Of a DNA stretch of 32,991 nucleotides, positions 1-9,271 are shown one piece after another (the stretch's first letter is position 1; every line of letters starts with the position of its first letter). The notes beneath the pieces were generated by a model, which saw only the letters and a list, made by a program, of their open reading frames with translations, was not told the DNA's origin and did not search any database. Source of the stretch: an uncultured Pelagibacteraceae bacterium (GTDB taxonomy: Bacteria; Pseudomonadota; Alphaproteobacteria; Pelagibacterales; Pelagibacteraceae); NCBI GenBank assembly GCA_902551755.1, contig CACDEB010000005.1, positions 1-32,991 on the forward strand, given 5' to 3'. Position numbers and translations under genes: made by a program.

Positions 1-1
1 C

Positions 2-2029
2 GATAGTCATACTACCATGGTAAATGGCTTATCAGTTCTTGGATGGGGAGTTGGAGGTATAGAAGCCGAAGCCGGTATGCTTGGACAACCAATCTCCATG
101 CTAATACCAGAAGTAATTGGTTTTGAAATAACAAATAAACTTCCTGAGGGAACAACTGCTACTGACTTAGTCTTGACAGTTGTTAAAATGTTAAGGGATA
201 AAGGTGTTGTTGGAAAGTTTGTTGAGTTTTATGGTGAGGGACTTAGAAATCTTACTTTAGCCGATAGAGCAACAATAGCTAATATGGCTCCAGAGTATGG
301 AGCAACTTGTGGCTTCTTTCCGATTGATGACGAGACTTTAAAATATTTAGAATTCTCTGGCAGGGATAAAAATCAAGTAGAAATAGTAAAAAGATATGCG
401 CAAGAACAAGGTCTATGGGTAAGTGATGACATAGTTTTTACTGACACTCTCAAATTAGATATGTCAACGGTTGTTCCGACAATTTCTGGCCCAAAAAGAC
501 CTCAAGATAAAGTTTTATTAACTGATGCTTCAAAAGATTTTGAACTTAATTTTAAGAATATTACAAAAAGAGAAAAATTTGTTACTTCAAAGGTTGAAGG
601 AACAGATTACGAAATCAAAGATGGCTCTATTTTAATTGCTGCTATTACTTCATGTACTAATACGTCAAATCCAAATGTTTTAATAGGTGCAGGTTTATTA
701 GCAAAGAAAGCTTGCGAACTTGGTTTAATAACAAAACCTTGGGTAAAAACTTCTCTTGCACCTGGTTCTCAAGTAGTTACAGATTATTTGGCAAAAGCTG
801 GATTGAATGTTTATTTGGATAAACTTGGTTTTAACCTTGTTGGCTACGGATGCACAACTTGTATTGGTAATTCTGGTCCATTACCAGAAAATATATCCAC
901 AGCTGTTCAAAAAAATAATATTTATGCTGTTTCAGTATTATCTGGTAATAGAAATTTTGAAGGAAGAATCTCTCCATTGATTAAAGCTAATTATTTAGCA
1001 TCACCACCTTTGGTAGTAGCATATGCACTGGCTGGACATATGAAATTTGATTTTTATAAAGATTCATTAGGAAAATCCAAAGATGGAAAGGATATTTTTT
1101 TAAAAGATATTTGGCCATCTAATAAAGAAATTGAAAATACTTTAAGCAATTCTCTAAATGCAGAAATGTTTATAAATAGATACTCGAATGTATCCAAAGG
1201 ACCCTCACAATGGCAAAATATTAAAACAAAAGAAAGCAGTATTTATGAGTGGGATGATAATTCAACTTATGTAAAAAAACCTCCATTCTTCGATAATCTT
1301 AAAGATCGTCCAGATGGATTTAAAGATATAGTTAATGCTAGACCTTTATTAATTTTGGGGGATATGGTTACAACTGATCATATATCACCAGCTGGTTCAA
1401 TCCAGAAAGAAAGTCCTACAGGTGATTATTTTATGAAAAACCAAGTATTACAAAAAGATTTTAATTCTTACGGATCAAGAAGAGGTAACCATGAGGTAAT
1501 GATGAGAGGAACCTTTGCAAATATCAGAATAAGAAACGAAATGGCACCTGGAACTGAGGGAGGATTTACTAAACTACATCCTGAGGAAAAAATAATGCCA
1601 GTTTTTGAAGCGGTAGAGGAGTACAAAAAGAGAAAAACTGACTTAATAGTCATTGGTGGAAAAGAATATGGAACGGGCTCATCAAGAGACTGGGCGGCTA
1701 AGGGCACAAAACTTTTAGGAGTAAAATCTGTGTTTGCTGAAAGTTTCGAGAGAATTCATAGATCGAATTTAATTGGGATGGGAATATTGCCATTGCAATT
1801 TATAGACGGCATGGATAGAAAAAAATTAAAACTTTTAGGCTCAGAAATAATTACAGTTAAAGGGATAGAAAAGGGATTAAATCCTGGAGACAAACTGTCT
1901 GTAGAATTTAAATATCAAAATGGAGAAATAAAAAAGATTAAAATGCTGTGCAGAATTGATACTAATAATGAGTTAGAATATTATAAACACGGCGGAATTC
2001 TTCAATACGTTTTAAGAAATACAATTTAA
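2..2029 (+). CDS. acnA: Aconitate hydratase, 5'-truncated by window edge
   Basis: Aconitase interconverts citrate and isocitrate in the TCA cycle, using a [4Fe-4S] cluster in the cytoplasm. The reading frame is open from the first complete codon at base 2, which reads DSHTT before the first visible Met at 17, so the true start lies outside the window and that Met is internal. About 675 residues are present against roughly 890 for a full AcnA, so about a quarter is missing at the N-terminus. The three cluster cysteines are visible: SCTNTS (Cys codon 653-655) and GCTTC (Cys codons 851-853 and 860-862). The C-terminal swivel domain carries GTGSSRDWAAKG near 1674-1707. The next gene starts 2 nt after the stop, suggesting co-transcription. 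Family assignment is firm; acnA rather than a 2-methylcitrate variant is inferred from overall similarity. Confidence 0.96.
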   Translation, partial: DSHTTMVNGLSVLGWGVGGIEAEAGMLGQPISMLIPEVIGFEITNKLPEGTTATDLVLTVVKMLRDKGVVGKFVEFYGEGLRNLTLADRATIANMAPEYGATCGFFPIDDETLKYLEFSGRDKNQVEIVKRYAQEQGLWVSDDIVFTDTLKLDMSTVVPTISGPKRPQDKVLLTDASKDFELNFKNITKREKFVTSKVEGTDYEIKDGSILIAAITSCTNTSNPNVLIGAGLLAKKACELGLITKPWVKTSLAPGSQVVTDYLAKAGLNVYLDKLGFNLVGYGCTTCIGNSGPLPENISTAVQKNNIYAVSVLSGNRNFEGRISPLIKANYLASPPLVVAYALAGHMKFDFYKDSLGKSKDGKDIFLKDIWPSNKEIENTLSNSLNAEMFINRYSNVSKGPSQWQNIKTKESSIYEWDDNSTYVKKPPFFDNLKDRPDGFKDIVNARPLLILGDMVTTDHISPAGSIQKESPTGDYFMKNQVLQKDFNSYGSRRGNHEVMMRGTFANIRIRNEMAPGTEGGFTKLHPEEKIMPVFEAVEEYKKRKTDLIVIGGKEYGTGSSRDWAAKGTKLLGVKSVFAESFERIHRSNLIGMGILPLQFIDGMDRKKLKLLGSEIITVKGIEKGLNPGDKLSVEFKYQNGEIKKIKMLCRIDTNNELEYYKHGGILQYVLRNTI

Positions 2030-2031
2030 CA

Positions 2032-2673
2032 ATGTCCGAAGATATAGAAATTATCAATCAAAACACAAGAATCGAAAAAATAAAAAATTTTTTTTCAGAT
2101 AACTATAAAAAATTAATAGGTGCATTAGTATCAATATTGCTAGTACTGTTTTCATACTTTGGTTTTCAGGAATATAAAAAAAGGGTAAAATTAGAGATTG
2201 CTGAGATTTATAATCAGATTACTTTAAAAGAAATAACAATTGAAAACACAAATAGTATTGAACAATTAGTAAAAATTATAAAAGAAAAAGACCCAATTTA
2301 TTCGGCTTTATCATTATATTTTATCATTGAAAATAATTTGGTAAACGATCCAAAAGAAATTAACAATTATTTTGATCTGGTAATAAAATCTCAGAAAGAA
2401 AAGGAAATTGAAAATCTAATCATTTATAAAAAAGCTATGTACAATGCAGAAACAATTTCAGAAAATGAGCTTCTTGACATGTTAAATCCTATACTCAAAT
2501 CAGAAAGTGTGTGGAAATCACATGCATTACTACTAATGGCAGACTATTTTGAGCATAAAAATAATTTGGTAAAGTCAAAAGATTTCCTTGAGGAAATAGT
2601 AAATTCTAAATTAGTAAATAATGAAATTAGAGTTGAAGCTGAAAGACGTCTAAAGAGGAAATTTGGTGATTAA
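2032..2673 (+). CDS. YfgM-like membrane-anchored TPR protein
   Basis: This 213-aa protein has a short charged N-terminus, one hydrophobic segment at about residues 28-45, and a long helical, lysine/glutamate-rich remainder that looks like degenerate tetratricopeptide helices. This is the architecture of the YfgM/TPR_21-like family: an inner-membrane anchor with a periplasmic TPR domain implicated in envelope protein traffic. The family call is supported by the next gene, a BamB-like propeller lipoprotein, because yfgM and bamB are neighbours in many Proteobacteria. It starts 2 nt after the aconitase stop and overlaps the downstream gene by 8 nt (or 11 nt with the alternative start). No catalytic motif is visible. 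Function is inferred from topology and context, not from a decisive sequence motif. Confidence 0.65.
   Translation: MSEDIEIINQNTRIEKIKNFFSDNYKKLIGALVSILLVLFSYFGFQEYKKRVKLEIAEIYNQITLKEITIENTNSIEQLVKIIKEKDPIYSALSLYFIIENNLVNDPKEINNYFDLVIKSQKEKEIENLIIYKKAMYNAETISENELLDMLNPILKSESVWKSHALLLMADYFEHKNNLVKSKDFLEEIVNSKLVNNEIRVEAERRLKRKFGD
2654..2659 (+). promoter_or_regulatory. Ribosome binding site choosing the GTG start of the BamB-like gene
   Basis: AGAGGA lies 6 nt before GTG at 2666 but only 3 nt before TTG at 2663. The spacing favours GTG as the start of the BamB-like gene. The site sits inside the end of the upstream TPR gene, so the two are probably translationally coupled. Confidence 0.55.
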
Positions 2674-3961
2674 AAGATATTTATATTTAATTATTTTTTT
2701 ATTTCTTCTTAATTGCTCATTAAATCCTAATTCGAAGTTTTGGACAGAAGAAAAAAAAATTTTAGTTGATAAAAGTTCGACAACGATATTATCAAATAGT
2801 AAAAAACAAACGTTAAATGAATTCAACCAGAATTTTAAGATTACAATTCCAAAAAATTTAAAGGTATATGCTGATCAGAAATTAAATAATGACGGCTTTA
2901 TAAACTTTGATGCAAACCTTGAAAAAATCTCCAAGTATAATTTTAAAGCAATAAAATCATTTTCAAATTTTGAACCTGAAATATTGATAGACAAAGATCA
3001 CCTGTTTTTTTTTGACAACACTGGATCAATAATTAAATTTGATAACAACTCAAATATAGTTTGGAAACAAAATCACTACTCAAAGCAAGATAAAAAGTTA
3101 CAACCAATTTTATTTTTTGGAAAAAGCCAAGAAGACCTGTTTATTGCAGATAGTTTAGCAAATTATTATGTAATTAATCAAAATACTGGAGTTCTCAAGT
3201 GGAAGAAAAAACATTCTTCATCATTTAATTCTCAAATAAAAATTTTTGAAAACAAAGCTTTAGTAATTGATATGGAAAATCAGTTGAGATGTTTTTCTTT
3301 AGAAACTGGTGAACTCTTATGGTCAGTAAAAACTCAACAATCACTATTAAGATCTCAAAAAAAACAATCTTTAATTCTTAAAGATGATAAAGTATATTTT
3401 ACTAATTCTATTGGGGATGTTACTGCTGTAAATACCTCAAATGGAAATATAGTTTGGCAAGCGCCAACCCAATCAAATATTTCCTTTGGAAGTACTTTTT
3501 TTCTAAAGTTGTCGGATATTGTATCTGACGAAACTTCAATTTTTTTTTCAGATAACAATGATCAATTTTACTCTTTAGATTTATTAACAGGTTCAATTAA
3601 CTGGAAGCAAGAATTTAGCTCAGATATTAGGCCAGCGTTAATTGATGATTACTTGATTACAATTTCAGACAATGGCTTGCTTATAATTATGAATAAAAAA
3701 ACTGGGCAGATAATAAGAATTAACGATTTATATAAAAATATTAAGGATAAAAGAAAAAAAGATTTTCAACCTATAGGTTTTGTTGTGGGTAAATCTTATA
3801 TTTACCTTTCAACAAAAAATGGGAGAATTATGGTTATAAATTTTAAAGAGGGTAAGATTGAAAAAATAATTAAAATAGATAATAACAAAATTCAAAGACC
3901 TGTTTATTTTAATAGGAGTTTATACATTGCAAAAGATAATTCGATAATAAGATTAAATTAA
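2666..3961 (+). CDS. BamB-like PQQ beta-propeller lipoprotein
   Basis: The N-terminus is a lipoprotein signal: a Lys-Arg pair, a Leu/Ile/Phe-rich core and a Cys at residue 17 (FLLNC). Repeating blades end in Trp motifs such as LKWKKK, GELLWSV, GNIVWQA and GSINWKQ across residues 150-330, typical of PQQ-type beta-propellers. BamB is the outer-membrane lipoprotein of the BAM complex that helps insert beta-barrel proteins. The yfgM-like gene upstream supports that assignment. I chose the GTG start at 2666 because of an AGAGGA 6 nt upstream; a TTG at 2663 would add one codon. The gene ends in TAATG, overlapping the next start by 1 nt. The usual third partner, der/engA, does not follow here. A different propeller lipoprotein is possible. 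Confidence 0.75.
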   Translation: MIKRYLYLIIFLFLLNCSLNPNSKFWTEEKKILVDKSSTTILSNSKKQTLNEFNQNFKITIPKNLKVYADQKLNNDGFINFDANLEKISKYNFKAIKSFSNFEPEILIDKDHLFFFDNTGSIIKFDNNSNIVWKQNHYSKQDKKLQPILFFGKSQEDLFIADSLANYYVINQNTGVLKWKKKHSSSFNSQIKIFENKALVIDMENQLRCFSLETGELLWSVKTQQSLLRSQKKQSLILKDDKVYFTNSIGDVTAVNTSNGNIVWQAPTQSNISFGSTFFLKLSDIVSDETSIFFSDNNDQFYSLDLLTGSINWKQEFSSDIRPALIDDYLITISDNGLLIIMNKKTGQIIRINDLYKNIKDKRKKDFQPIGFVVGKSYIYLSTKNGRIMVINFKEGKIEKIIKIDNNKIQRPVYFNRSLYIAKDNSIIRLN

Positions 3962-4389
3962 TGCTTCTTAAAATTCTTGAAAAATTAGGTAGAAAAAAAA
4001 TTGTCTTAGATAGAGGACCCTCTCATCCTGAGTATGAAAAAGCTAAACCTTGGATGAATAGATATTATCTAATTTTTAGACATAGACCTAAGTGGTTTCC
4101 ATTTAATATTTTGATACACGAAATGTTAGATGATGATCATGGGGAAGGTGTTCATAATCATCCGTTCCCGTTTATGACAATAATACTTAGGGATGGATAT
4201 TTCGAAACTCTAAAAAGTGGAAGATACTGGAGACCAGCTGGTTATATTGGTTTTAGATCTGCAAACACACATCATAGGATTGATATAAAGCCAGGAACGA
4301 AACCTCTTACCATATTTATAGCAGGACCTTATGGATTAAGAAAAGGACCAAGATCAGAATATGGAATTGATTTTAAAACTAAAAAATGA
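3961..4389 (+). CDS. Conserved cupin-like protein
   Basis: This 142-aa cytoplasmic-looking protein has no signal peptide. Histidines at residues 65 and 67 (GVHNHPFPF) and a second pair at 104-105 (ANTHHRI) are spaced as in small metal-binding cupins, with beta-strand-rich sequence between them. The substrate is unknown. It overlaps the BamB-like gene by 1 nt (TAATG) and the next gene by 4 nt (ATGA), so it is in the same transcription unit, although nothing links it to outer-membrane assembly. The cupin call rests on histidine pattern and length only. Confidence 0.5.
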   Translation: MLLKILEKLGRKKIVLDRGPSHPEYEKAKPWMNRYYLIFRHRPKWFPFNILIHEMLDDDHGEGVHNHPFPFMTIILRDGYFETLKSGRYWRPAGYIGFRSANTHHRIDIKPGTKPLTIFIAGPYGLRKGPRSEYGIDFKTKK

Positions 4390-4805
4390 AGCAAAAGTTT
4401 TTTGAACTAAAACTAAAAACAAATGGACAAAAATTATATAATTTCACAGATCAAACTATAAGTTGGATCAATCAAAATTCTTTTAATGATGGAATTTTAA
4501 ATTTAAGCATCCAACATACAAGCGCATCCTTAATTGTTCAAGAAAATGCTGATCCTGATGTACAAACAGATTTAATAAATTATTTCGATAAACTGGTTCC
4601 TATGGACGAAAAATCTTATATTCATAATTCAGAGGGAAAAGATGATATGCCTGCTCATATTAAATCTGCTCTAACCAATAATCAAATTTCTTTAAGTGTA
4701 AAAAATAAAGAGTTATTACTAGGAACATGGCAAGGAATTTATTTGTTTGAGCACAGGATTGAAAGTCAGGTGAGAAAAATTATTCACCATTTTATAGGTG
4801 ATTAG
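4386..4805 (+). CDS. yjbQ: YjbQ family (UPF0047) protein
   Basis: The 139-aa length and the motifs HTSASL (residues 44-49), NADPDV, the DDMPAHIKSAL segment and the LGTWQGIYLFEHR segment near the C-terminus are diagnostic of the YjbQ/UPF0047 family. These are small trimeric enzymes; some members are annotated as a secondary thiamine-phosphate synthase because they can suppress loss of ThiE. The physiological reaction is uncertain. The start overlaps the upstream gene by 4 nt. Its stop codon overlaps, in antiparallel, the stop of the minus-strand gene at 4802, so no terminator hairpin fits between them. Confidence 0.88.
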   Translation: MKQKFFELKLKTNGQKLYNFTDQTISWINQNSFNDGILNLSIQHTSASLIVQENADPDVQTDLINYFDKLVPMDEKSYIHNSEGKDDMPAHIKSALTNNQISLSVKNKELLLGTWQGIYLFEHRIESQVRKIIHHFIGD

Positions 4806-5248
4806 ATATGAGGATCATATGCCCATTGTAAAATAGCTTGTCTCTGTCTTCTTCTGCAAGTTAAATTTCCTTTTTCACAATTTTTTTCAATAGCAGTCAC
4901 ATGCCTTCTAAAATTTTTCCATCGTTTAATTTGAGTTATATCTACTTTTGGTATTCGTCTACCCATTGAAAATCTACAATACCATTGGAACCAACCCAAT
5001 GGATCTTCTTTGAATATCCAACCTTTCTCAATCCAATGTTCTCTAGAAAGTCCTGCTTTAACTTTAAACCTATTTATATTTACATCAAAAGTTTTACTCA
5101 GCTTAGCTTTTGCAAACCATGTTTTTGGGTACTCTTTAATGTTATTTCCAAAATAAGATCCACCAAAAACACCTAACTCAAGCATTTTTTTTGGGGAAAG
5201 TTCTGGTTTAAATAATTTATAAATCTCTGCGTCGCTTAATTTTTTCAT
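4802..5248 (-). CDS. Conserved hypothetical protein
   Basis: I do not recognise a domain in this 148-aa protein. It is basic and rich in aromatic residues, with a WIEKGWIFKEDPLGWFQWY region near residues 72-90 and a Cys pair in the tail (NCEKGNLTCRRRQ). It has no signal peptide or membrane segment. A cluster of Trp, Arg and Lys with paired Cys could suit nucleic-acid or metal binding, but that is speculation. It lies 4 nt downstream of the ammonia-lyase-like gene on the same strand, so the two are probably co-transcribed, and its stop overlaps that of yjbQ by 4 nt. Confidence 0.75.
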   Translation of the reverse strand: MKKLSDAEIYKLFKPELSPKKMLELGVFGGSYFGNNIKEYPKTWFAKAKLSKTFDVNINRFKVKAGLSREHWIEKGWIFKEDPLGWFQWYCRFSMGRRIPKVDITQIKRWKNFRRHVTAIEKNCEKGNLTCRRRQRQAILQWAYDPHI

Positions 5249-5252
5249 ATAA

Positions 5253-6389
5253 TCAAATTAATTTTTTTCCTTCACTTAATAACTTCTGGTAAAGATCTAT
5301 ATCTGCAGATCCCTCACAACCTATTAATAATATATTTGAATTTTCATTAATTTCTAGGGCACACTTTGCTTCCTCATTAATACAACATGAAATTAAACTT
5401 GTGATCCCAGGTGTTGAACATTCACCTCCTTCTATTGAAATATCACTTAATACTTTATCTGCTAACATTGCTACAGTCTGTGAGACAAATTTATCTGAAA
5501 CACTAATACAATTATTTACAGAATTTTTTAATATTTGCCATGGGACTAATGACACTTCTCCACAAGACATGCCACCCATTATACTTTCTTTTTTAATATC
5601 TACACTTGTGGGAGTATTATTTTCAATACTCTTCATTACACAATTCGCATTTTCAGGTTCAACAATAATTATTTTTGGCAACTTCTTGAAATAATTAGCT
5701 ACACCAGCAACTAAACCTGCCGCCATACCCCCGACACCAGCTTGCAAAAAAATATGAGTGATATATTCATTAGTTTGAAATGAAATTTCTTTTATCATTG
5801 TCGAATATCCAGCCATTGTAAGTTTTGGCACAAGTTCATAATCTGGCCAAGCTACATCTTGAATAATTTCCCAATTATTTTTTTTAGACTCTTCCTTACA
5901 AAAATTAAGAGAATCTTCATAATTTCCTTTAACTCTGATTACTTCGGCATTCAAATTCCTCATTTCTTCAGCTCTAGTTTCACTTACGTTTTCACTAATA
6001 AAAATTTTACAATTTAATCCTAGATTTTTTGCTCCCCAAGCAACTGATTTGCCATGATTCCCTGCAGTAGCTGTTGAAACTGTAATATCTTTTCTCCCTT
6101 TAGTTATTTTTTCTACAGCATAGGCGCCACCAAGGGCTTTAAAAGATTTGAGACCAAATCTCTTAGACTCATCTTTATAAAATACGTTTTTTAGTCCTAA
6201 TTCTTTACAAAGTTTATTTAAACTTTCTAAAGGGGTAGGTTGATATTTTTGCCATTTTGAAATTGTTTTATAAGCATCTTCTAATAAATCACTATTTAAA
6301 ATTTTTAATATTTTTGCACGATCAAATTCAAAATTTTCGTTATTAATAAACTTTGTAAATTTTTGATTTAGGTATAGGTTTTTCTGCAT
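5253..6389 (-). CDS. Diaminopropionate ammonia-lyase-like PLP enzyme
   Basis: This is a fold-type II PLP enzyme. The motif KDESKRFGLKSFKALGG (residues 72-88) contains the expected Schiff-base lysine, Lys84, and STATAGNHG further on is the substrate-carboxylate loop. A Gly-rich stretch (QAGVGGMAAG) binds PLP phosphate. The 378-aa length and motifs best match diaminopropionate ammonia-lyase (DpaL/YgeX), which converts 2,3-diaminopropionate to pyruvate and two ammonia; homologues also act on serine, threonine or hydroxyaspartate. The physiological substrate is therefore open. No transporter is adjacent. It is divergent from the GpsA-like gene, with a 79-nt gap. Confidence 0.8.
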   Translation of the reverse strand: MQKNLYLNQKFTKFINNENFEFDRAKILKILNSDLLEDAYKTISKWQKYQPTPLESLNKLCKELGLKNVFYKDESKRFGLKSFKALGGAYAVEKITKGRKDITVSTATAGNHGKSVAWGAKNLGLNCKIFISENVSETRAEEMRNLNAEVIRVKGNYEDSLNFCKEESKKNNWEIIQDVAWPDYELVPKLTMAGYSTMIKEISFQTNEYITHIFLQAGVGGMAAGLVAGVANYFKKLPKIIIVEPENANCVMKSIENNTPTSVDIKKESIMGGMSCGEVSLVPWQILKNSVNNCISVSDKFVSQTVAMLADKVLSDISIEGGECSTPGITSLISCCINEEAKCALEINENSNILLIGCEGSADIDLYQKLLSEGKKLI

Positions 6390-6468
6390 TTATTAAAATA
6401 ATAAGAAATTACAAGGTAACTCTAAGGCTGGACTAAATCAAATAATTAGTGCATAGAGATTATCATAT

Positions 6469-7485
6469 ATGTCTAAAATTATTATAATCGGAGCTGGTGC
6501 AATGGGTTCGGCTTTCACGATCCCTTGTATTGAAAATGGCAATGACGTTACCTTAATCGGTACACATCTCGAAAATAATTTAATCGATGAAATTTCAAAA
6601 TCAGCTCATCCTGCATTAGAAGTAGCTTTGCCTAAAAAACTCAAACTTGAAAAATTTGAAAAAATAAAGGATTTTTCTGATGCTGATTTAATTGTATGTG
6701 CGGTAAGCTCTCAGGGGGTTGATTGGTTTATTGACCAAATTTCTCAAATGGGAAATAAAAAACTTAATATAGTTTTATTAACTAAGGGTTTGAGTATTGA
6801 GGGAGGAAAATTAATAACCATTTCTAACAAGATTAAAAATGAACTTAAAAAAAATGGTTTTGATGATGTGAACGTTTCAGCAATAAAAGGACCTTGTCTT
6901 GCAGCTGGATTAGCAAATAAGATGAGGACAGGCACAGTAATTGCTAGTGAAAACAAAGAAACAGCAAAATTAATACAGAAAACAATAACAACTGAATATT
7001 ATTCGACAGAGACATCAGAAGACGTAAAAGGAGTAGAATTTTGTGGTGCAATTAAAAATATCTATTCTATGTTAATTGGAGCTTCAGAAGGTTTGAGCAA
7101 CCCAAGCGCACATGAGAGTATAAAATCAAAATACTTTCTGAATACCTCAGCATCTTTAATTCATCGCTCAATTTCTGAGATGGTAAAATTTGTCAAATAC
7201 TTTGGTGGTAATGAAACAACTGTTTATGGACTTGCTGGTTTGGGGGATTTATATGTAAGTGCAATAGGTGGGCGAAATAGTAAAATGGGGAAATATTTAG
7301 GACAAGGAACTTTATATAATGAAGCTAAAGAAAAATTTATGAAAGATGTTACTGTTGAAGGTGCACAGTTAGCACTTGAAATTGGTCCAATTCTTCTAAA
7401 GGAGCTTAAAAAAAATGAATTTCCTTTAATGTTCAACATACTAGAGACCATCTGCAATAATAAAAAATTAAGTATTAATTGGTAA
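6469..7485 (+). CDS. NAD(P)-dependent glycerol-3-phosphate dehydrogenase family protein
   Basis: The N-terminal Rossmann motif GAGAMG is at residues 8-13, a TKG equivalent of the family KG motif at 105-107, and the catalytic Lys at 196 in FCGAIKNIYSMLIG. GLAGLGD at 254-260 is also typical of GpsA. GpsA reduces dihydroxyacetone phosphate to sn-glycerol-3-phosphate for phospholipid synthesis. The region after GLAGLGD reads LYVSAIGGRNSKMG instead of the usual LVLTC..SRNRRFG, and the GPSFA-type motif reads GPCLAAG, so this is a divergent member that may be a paralogue with another substrate. Its stop is 1 nt from the stop of convergent fhs. Confidence 0.8.
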   Translation: MSKIIIIGAGAMGSAFTIPCIENGNDVTLIGTHLENNLIDEISKSAHPALEVALPKKLKLEKFEKIKDFSDADLIVCAVSSQGVDWFIDQISQMGNKKLNIVLLTKGLSIEGGKLITISNKIKNELKKNGFDDVNVSAIKGPCLAAGLANKMRTGTVIASENKETAKLIQKTITTEYYSTETSEDVKGVEFCGAIKNIYSMLIGASEGLSNPSAHESIKSKYFLNTSASLIHRSISEMVKFVKYFGGNETTVYGLAGLGDLYVSAIGGRNSKMGKYLGQGTLYNEAKEKFMKDVTVEGAQLALEIGPILLKELKKNEFPLMFNILETICNNKKLSINW

Positions 7486-7486
7486 A

Positions 7487-9175
7487 CTAAAATAGTCCCT
7501 CAACGTCACCTTTTTTGTTTAGCTTAATATTATTAGCAGCAGGAACTTTGGGTAGACCAGGCATAGTCATAATTGATCCACAAACAACCACAATAAACTC
7601 AGCTCCTGATGATAATCTCACTTCTCTAATTGGAATTTCATGATTTGATGGAGCTCCTTTTAACTTTGGGTCAGTTGAAAAACTATATTGGGTTTTAGCT
7701 ATGCAAACAGGTAAATTCTTATAGCCGTTATTCTCAAAAACTTTAAGTTTTTCTTTTACATCTTCATTTGCAATAACTCTATCGCCTCTGTAAATTTCTT
7801 TAACAATTTTTTCAATTTTATCCCAAAGATTTAAATTATCTTCGTACAAAAATTTAAAATTACTTTTCTTTGAGTCTTTACATATTTTGACAACTTTTTT
7901 AGCAAGATCGGTTGTACCTTTGCCACCCATTGCCCAATGTTTACATTCACTTACCTGAACTTTCATATCTTTACAAAAATTGAGAATAACATTTATTTCC
8001 TTTTTTGTATCTAAAGCAAAATGATTAATTGCTACAATTGGCTCTAGACCAAATTTCTTTATGTTTAAGATATGTCTTTCTAAATTAATTAAACCTTTTT
8101 TCAAAGAGTCTGTGTCTTCTTTTTTAAGATTTTCTTTTTCCACACCTCCGTGCATCTTTAATGCTCTAATAGTTGCAACAATTACAACGCAGCTAGGTTT
8201 TAATTTTGCCTTTCTACATTTGATATCTAAAAATTTTTCAGCACCAAGGTCTGCACCAAATCCAGCTTCAGTAACGACGTAATCTGATAACTTAAGAGCT
8301 GCCGTTGTAGCAATAACAGAATTACATCCATGAGCAATATTAGCGAATGGACCTCCATGAATAATAGCTGGGTTATGTTCTAAACTTTGGGTAACATTGG
8401 GTCTAATAGCTTCTTTTAAAAGAACAGTCATTGGTCCGTGGGCATTTAAATCTTTTGCAAAAATTGACTGACCTTCTTTGTTGTAAGCTATAGTTATATT
8501 TCCAATTTTTTTTTCTAAATCATTTAAGTCTTTGGCCAAACAAAAAATGGCCATGACTTCAGAAGCAACAGTTATATCAAAACCATCTACTCTTTTAAAA
8601 TCTTTTGCAACACCACTGGTATTAATATCAATAAATCTCAAAGCACGATCGTTCATATCCATCACTCTTTTCCAAACTATTTTTTTTTCATCAATATTAA
8701 GTTTGTTTCCCCAGTAAATATGATTGTCAATCATTGCAGATAACAAATTATGTGCTGATGTAATCGCATGAAAATCTCCGGTGAAATGAAGATTTATCTG
8801 TTCCATGGGAACAACTTGAGCATATCCACCACCGGCCGCTCCTCCTTTCATACCAAATGAAGGTCCAAGACTTGGTTCTCTTAAACAAACAATAGATTTT
8901 TTTCCAATTTTATTTAAACCATCATTTAGACCAACAGAAGTAGTTGTTTTACCTTCCCCTGCCGGTGTTGGAGTGATTGCTGTTACTAGTATTAGATGAC
9001 CATCCTTTTTTTTTTTAAGTTTATTTAAAAAATCAAAATTTATTTTTGCTATATGTCTCCCCATAGGGCTGAAAGCACTTGGATTATCAGGAACATTTAT
9101 TTTTTTTAAAATTTTTGAAATTGGTTTAAGTTTACTATTTCTAGCTATTTCTATGTCAGATTTAAATTTTTTCAT
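7487..9175 (-). CDS. fhs: Formate--tetrahydrofolate ligase
   Basis: The enzyme makes 10-formyl-THF from formate, ATP and THF, or runs in reverse to recover ATP while oxidising one-carbon units. The 562-aa length is normal. The P-loop [12 protein letters not shown] is at about residues 68-79, followed by the family signature [20 protein letters not shown] and the [11 protein letters not shown] segment. The C-terminal [13 protein letters not shown] segment is also conserved. It is transcribed alone, divergent from the 369-aa methyltransferase-like gene across 96 nt, and convergent with the GpsA-like gene. It sits in a window rich in folate enzymes (MetF-like, GcvT-like, folE), which suggests a role in oxidising methyl groups to formate. 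Confidence 0.97.
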   Translation of the reverse strand: MKKFKSDIEIARNSKLKPISKILKKINVPDNPSAFSPMGRHIAKINFDFLNKLKKKKDGHLILVTAITPTPAGEGKTTTSVGLNDGLNKIGKKSIVCLREPSLGPSFGMKGGAAGGGYAQVVPMEQINLHFTGDFHAITSAHNLLSAMIDNHIYWGNKLNIDEKKIVWKRVMDMNDRALRFIDINTSGVAKDFKRVDGFDITVASEVMAIFCLAKDLNDLEKKIGNITIAYNKEGQSIFAKDLNAHGPMTVLLKEAIRPNVTQSLEHNPAIIHGGPFANIAHGCNSVIATTAALKLSDYVVTEAGFGADLGAEKFLDIKCRKAKLKPSCVVIVATIRALKMHGGVEKENLKKEDTDSLKKGLINLERHILNIKKFGLEPIVAINHFALDTKKEINVILNFCKDMKVQVSECKHWAMGGKGTTDLAKKVVKICKDSKKSNFKFLYEDNLNLWDKIEKIVKEIYRGDRVIANEDVKEKLKVFENNGYKNLPVCIAKTQYSFSTDPKLKGAPSNHEIPIREVRLSSGAEFIVVVCGSIMTMPGLPKVPAANNIKLNKKGDVEGLF

Positions 9176-9208
9176 TTAACTGGTTTTTTTAGGGTGTTTA
9201 TACTTTAT

Positions 9209-9238
9209 TTGTTCACTTTAAAAGAAATAAATTACAAT
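9209..9238 (+). promoter_or_regulatory. Possible promoter for the 369-aa gene
   Basis: TTGTTC (9209-9214) and TACAAT (9233-9238) are spaced 18 nt apart, 33 nt before the start codon at 9272. This is a sigma70-like arrangement in the fhs-divergent gap. The surrounding DNA is so AT-rich that chance matches are common. Confidence 0.33.
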
Positions 9239-9271
9239 GGACATTTAATTATTAAATACATATCTTGAAGC

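Noticed and set aside
1468..1707. Minus-strand ORF inside aconitase
   Set aside because: It is antisense to the conserved swivel domain and its product has no recognisable motif; aconitase frame is clearly the coding one.
6390..6468. Possible riboswitch in the gap before the GpsA-like gene
   Set aside because: I could not find a consistent set of paired stems or a known conserved core in these 79 nt.
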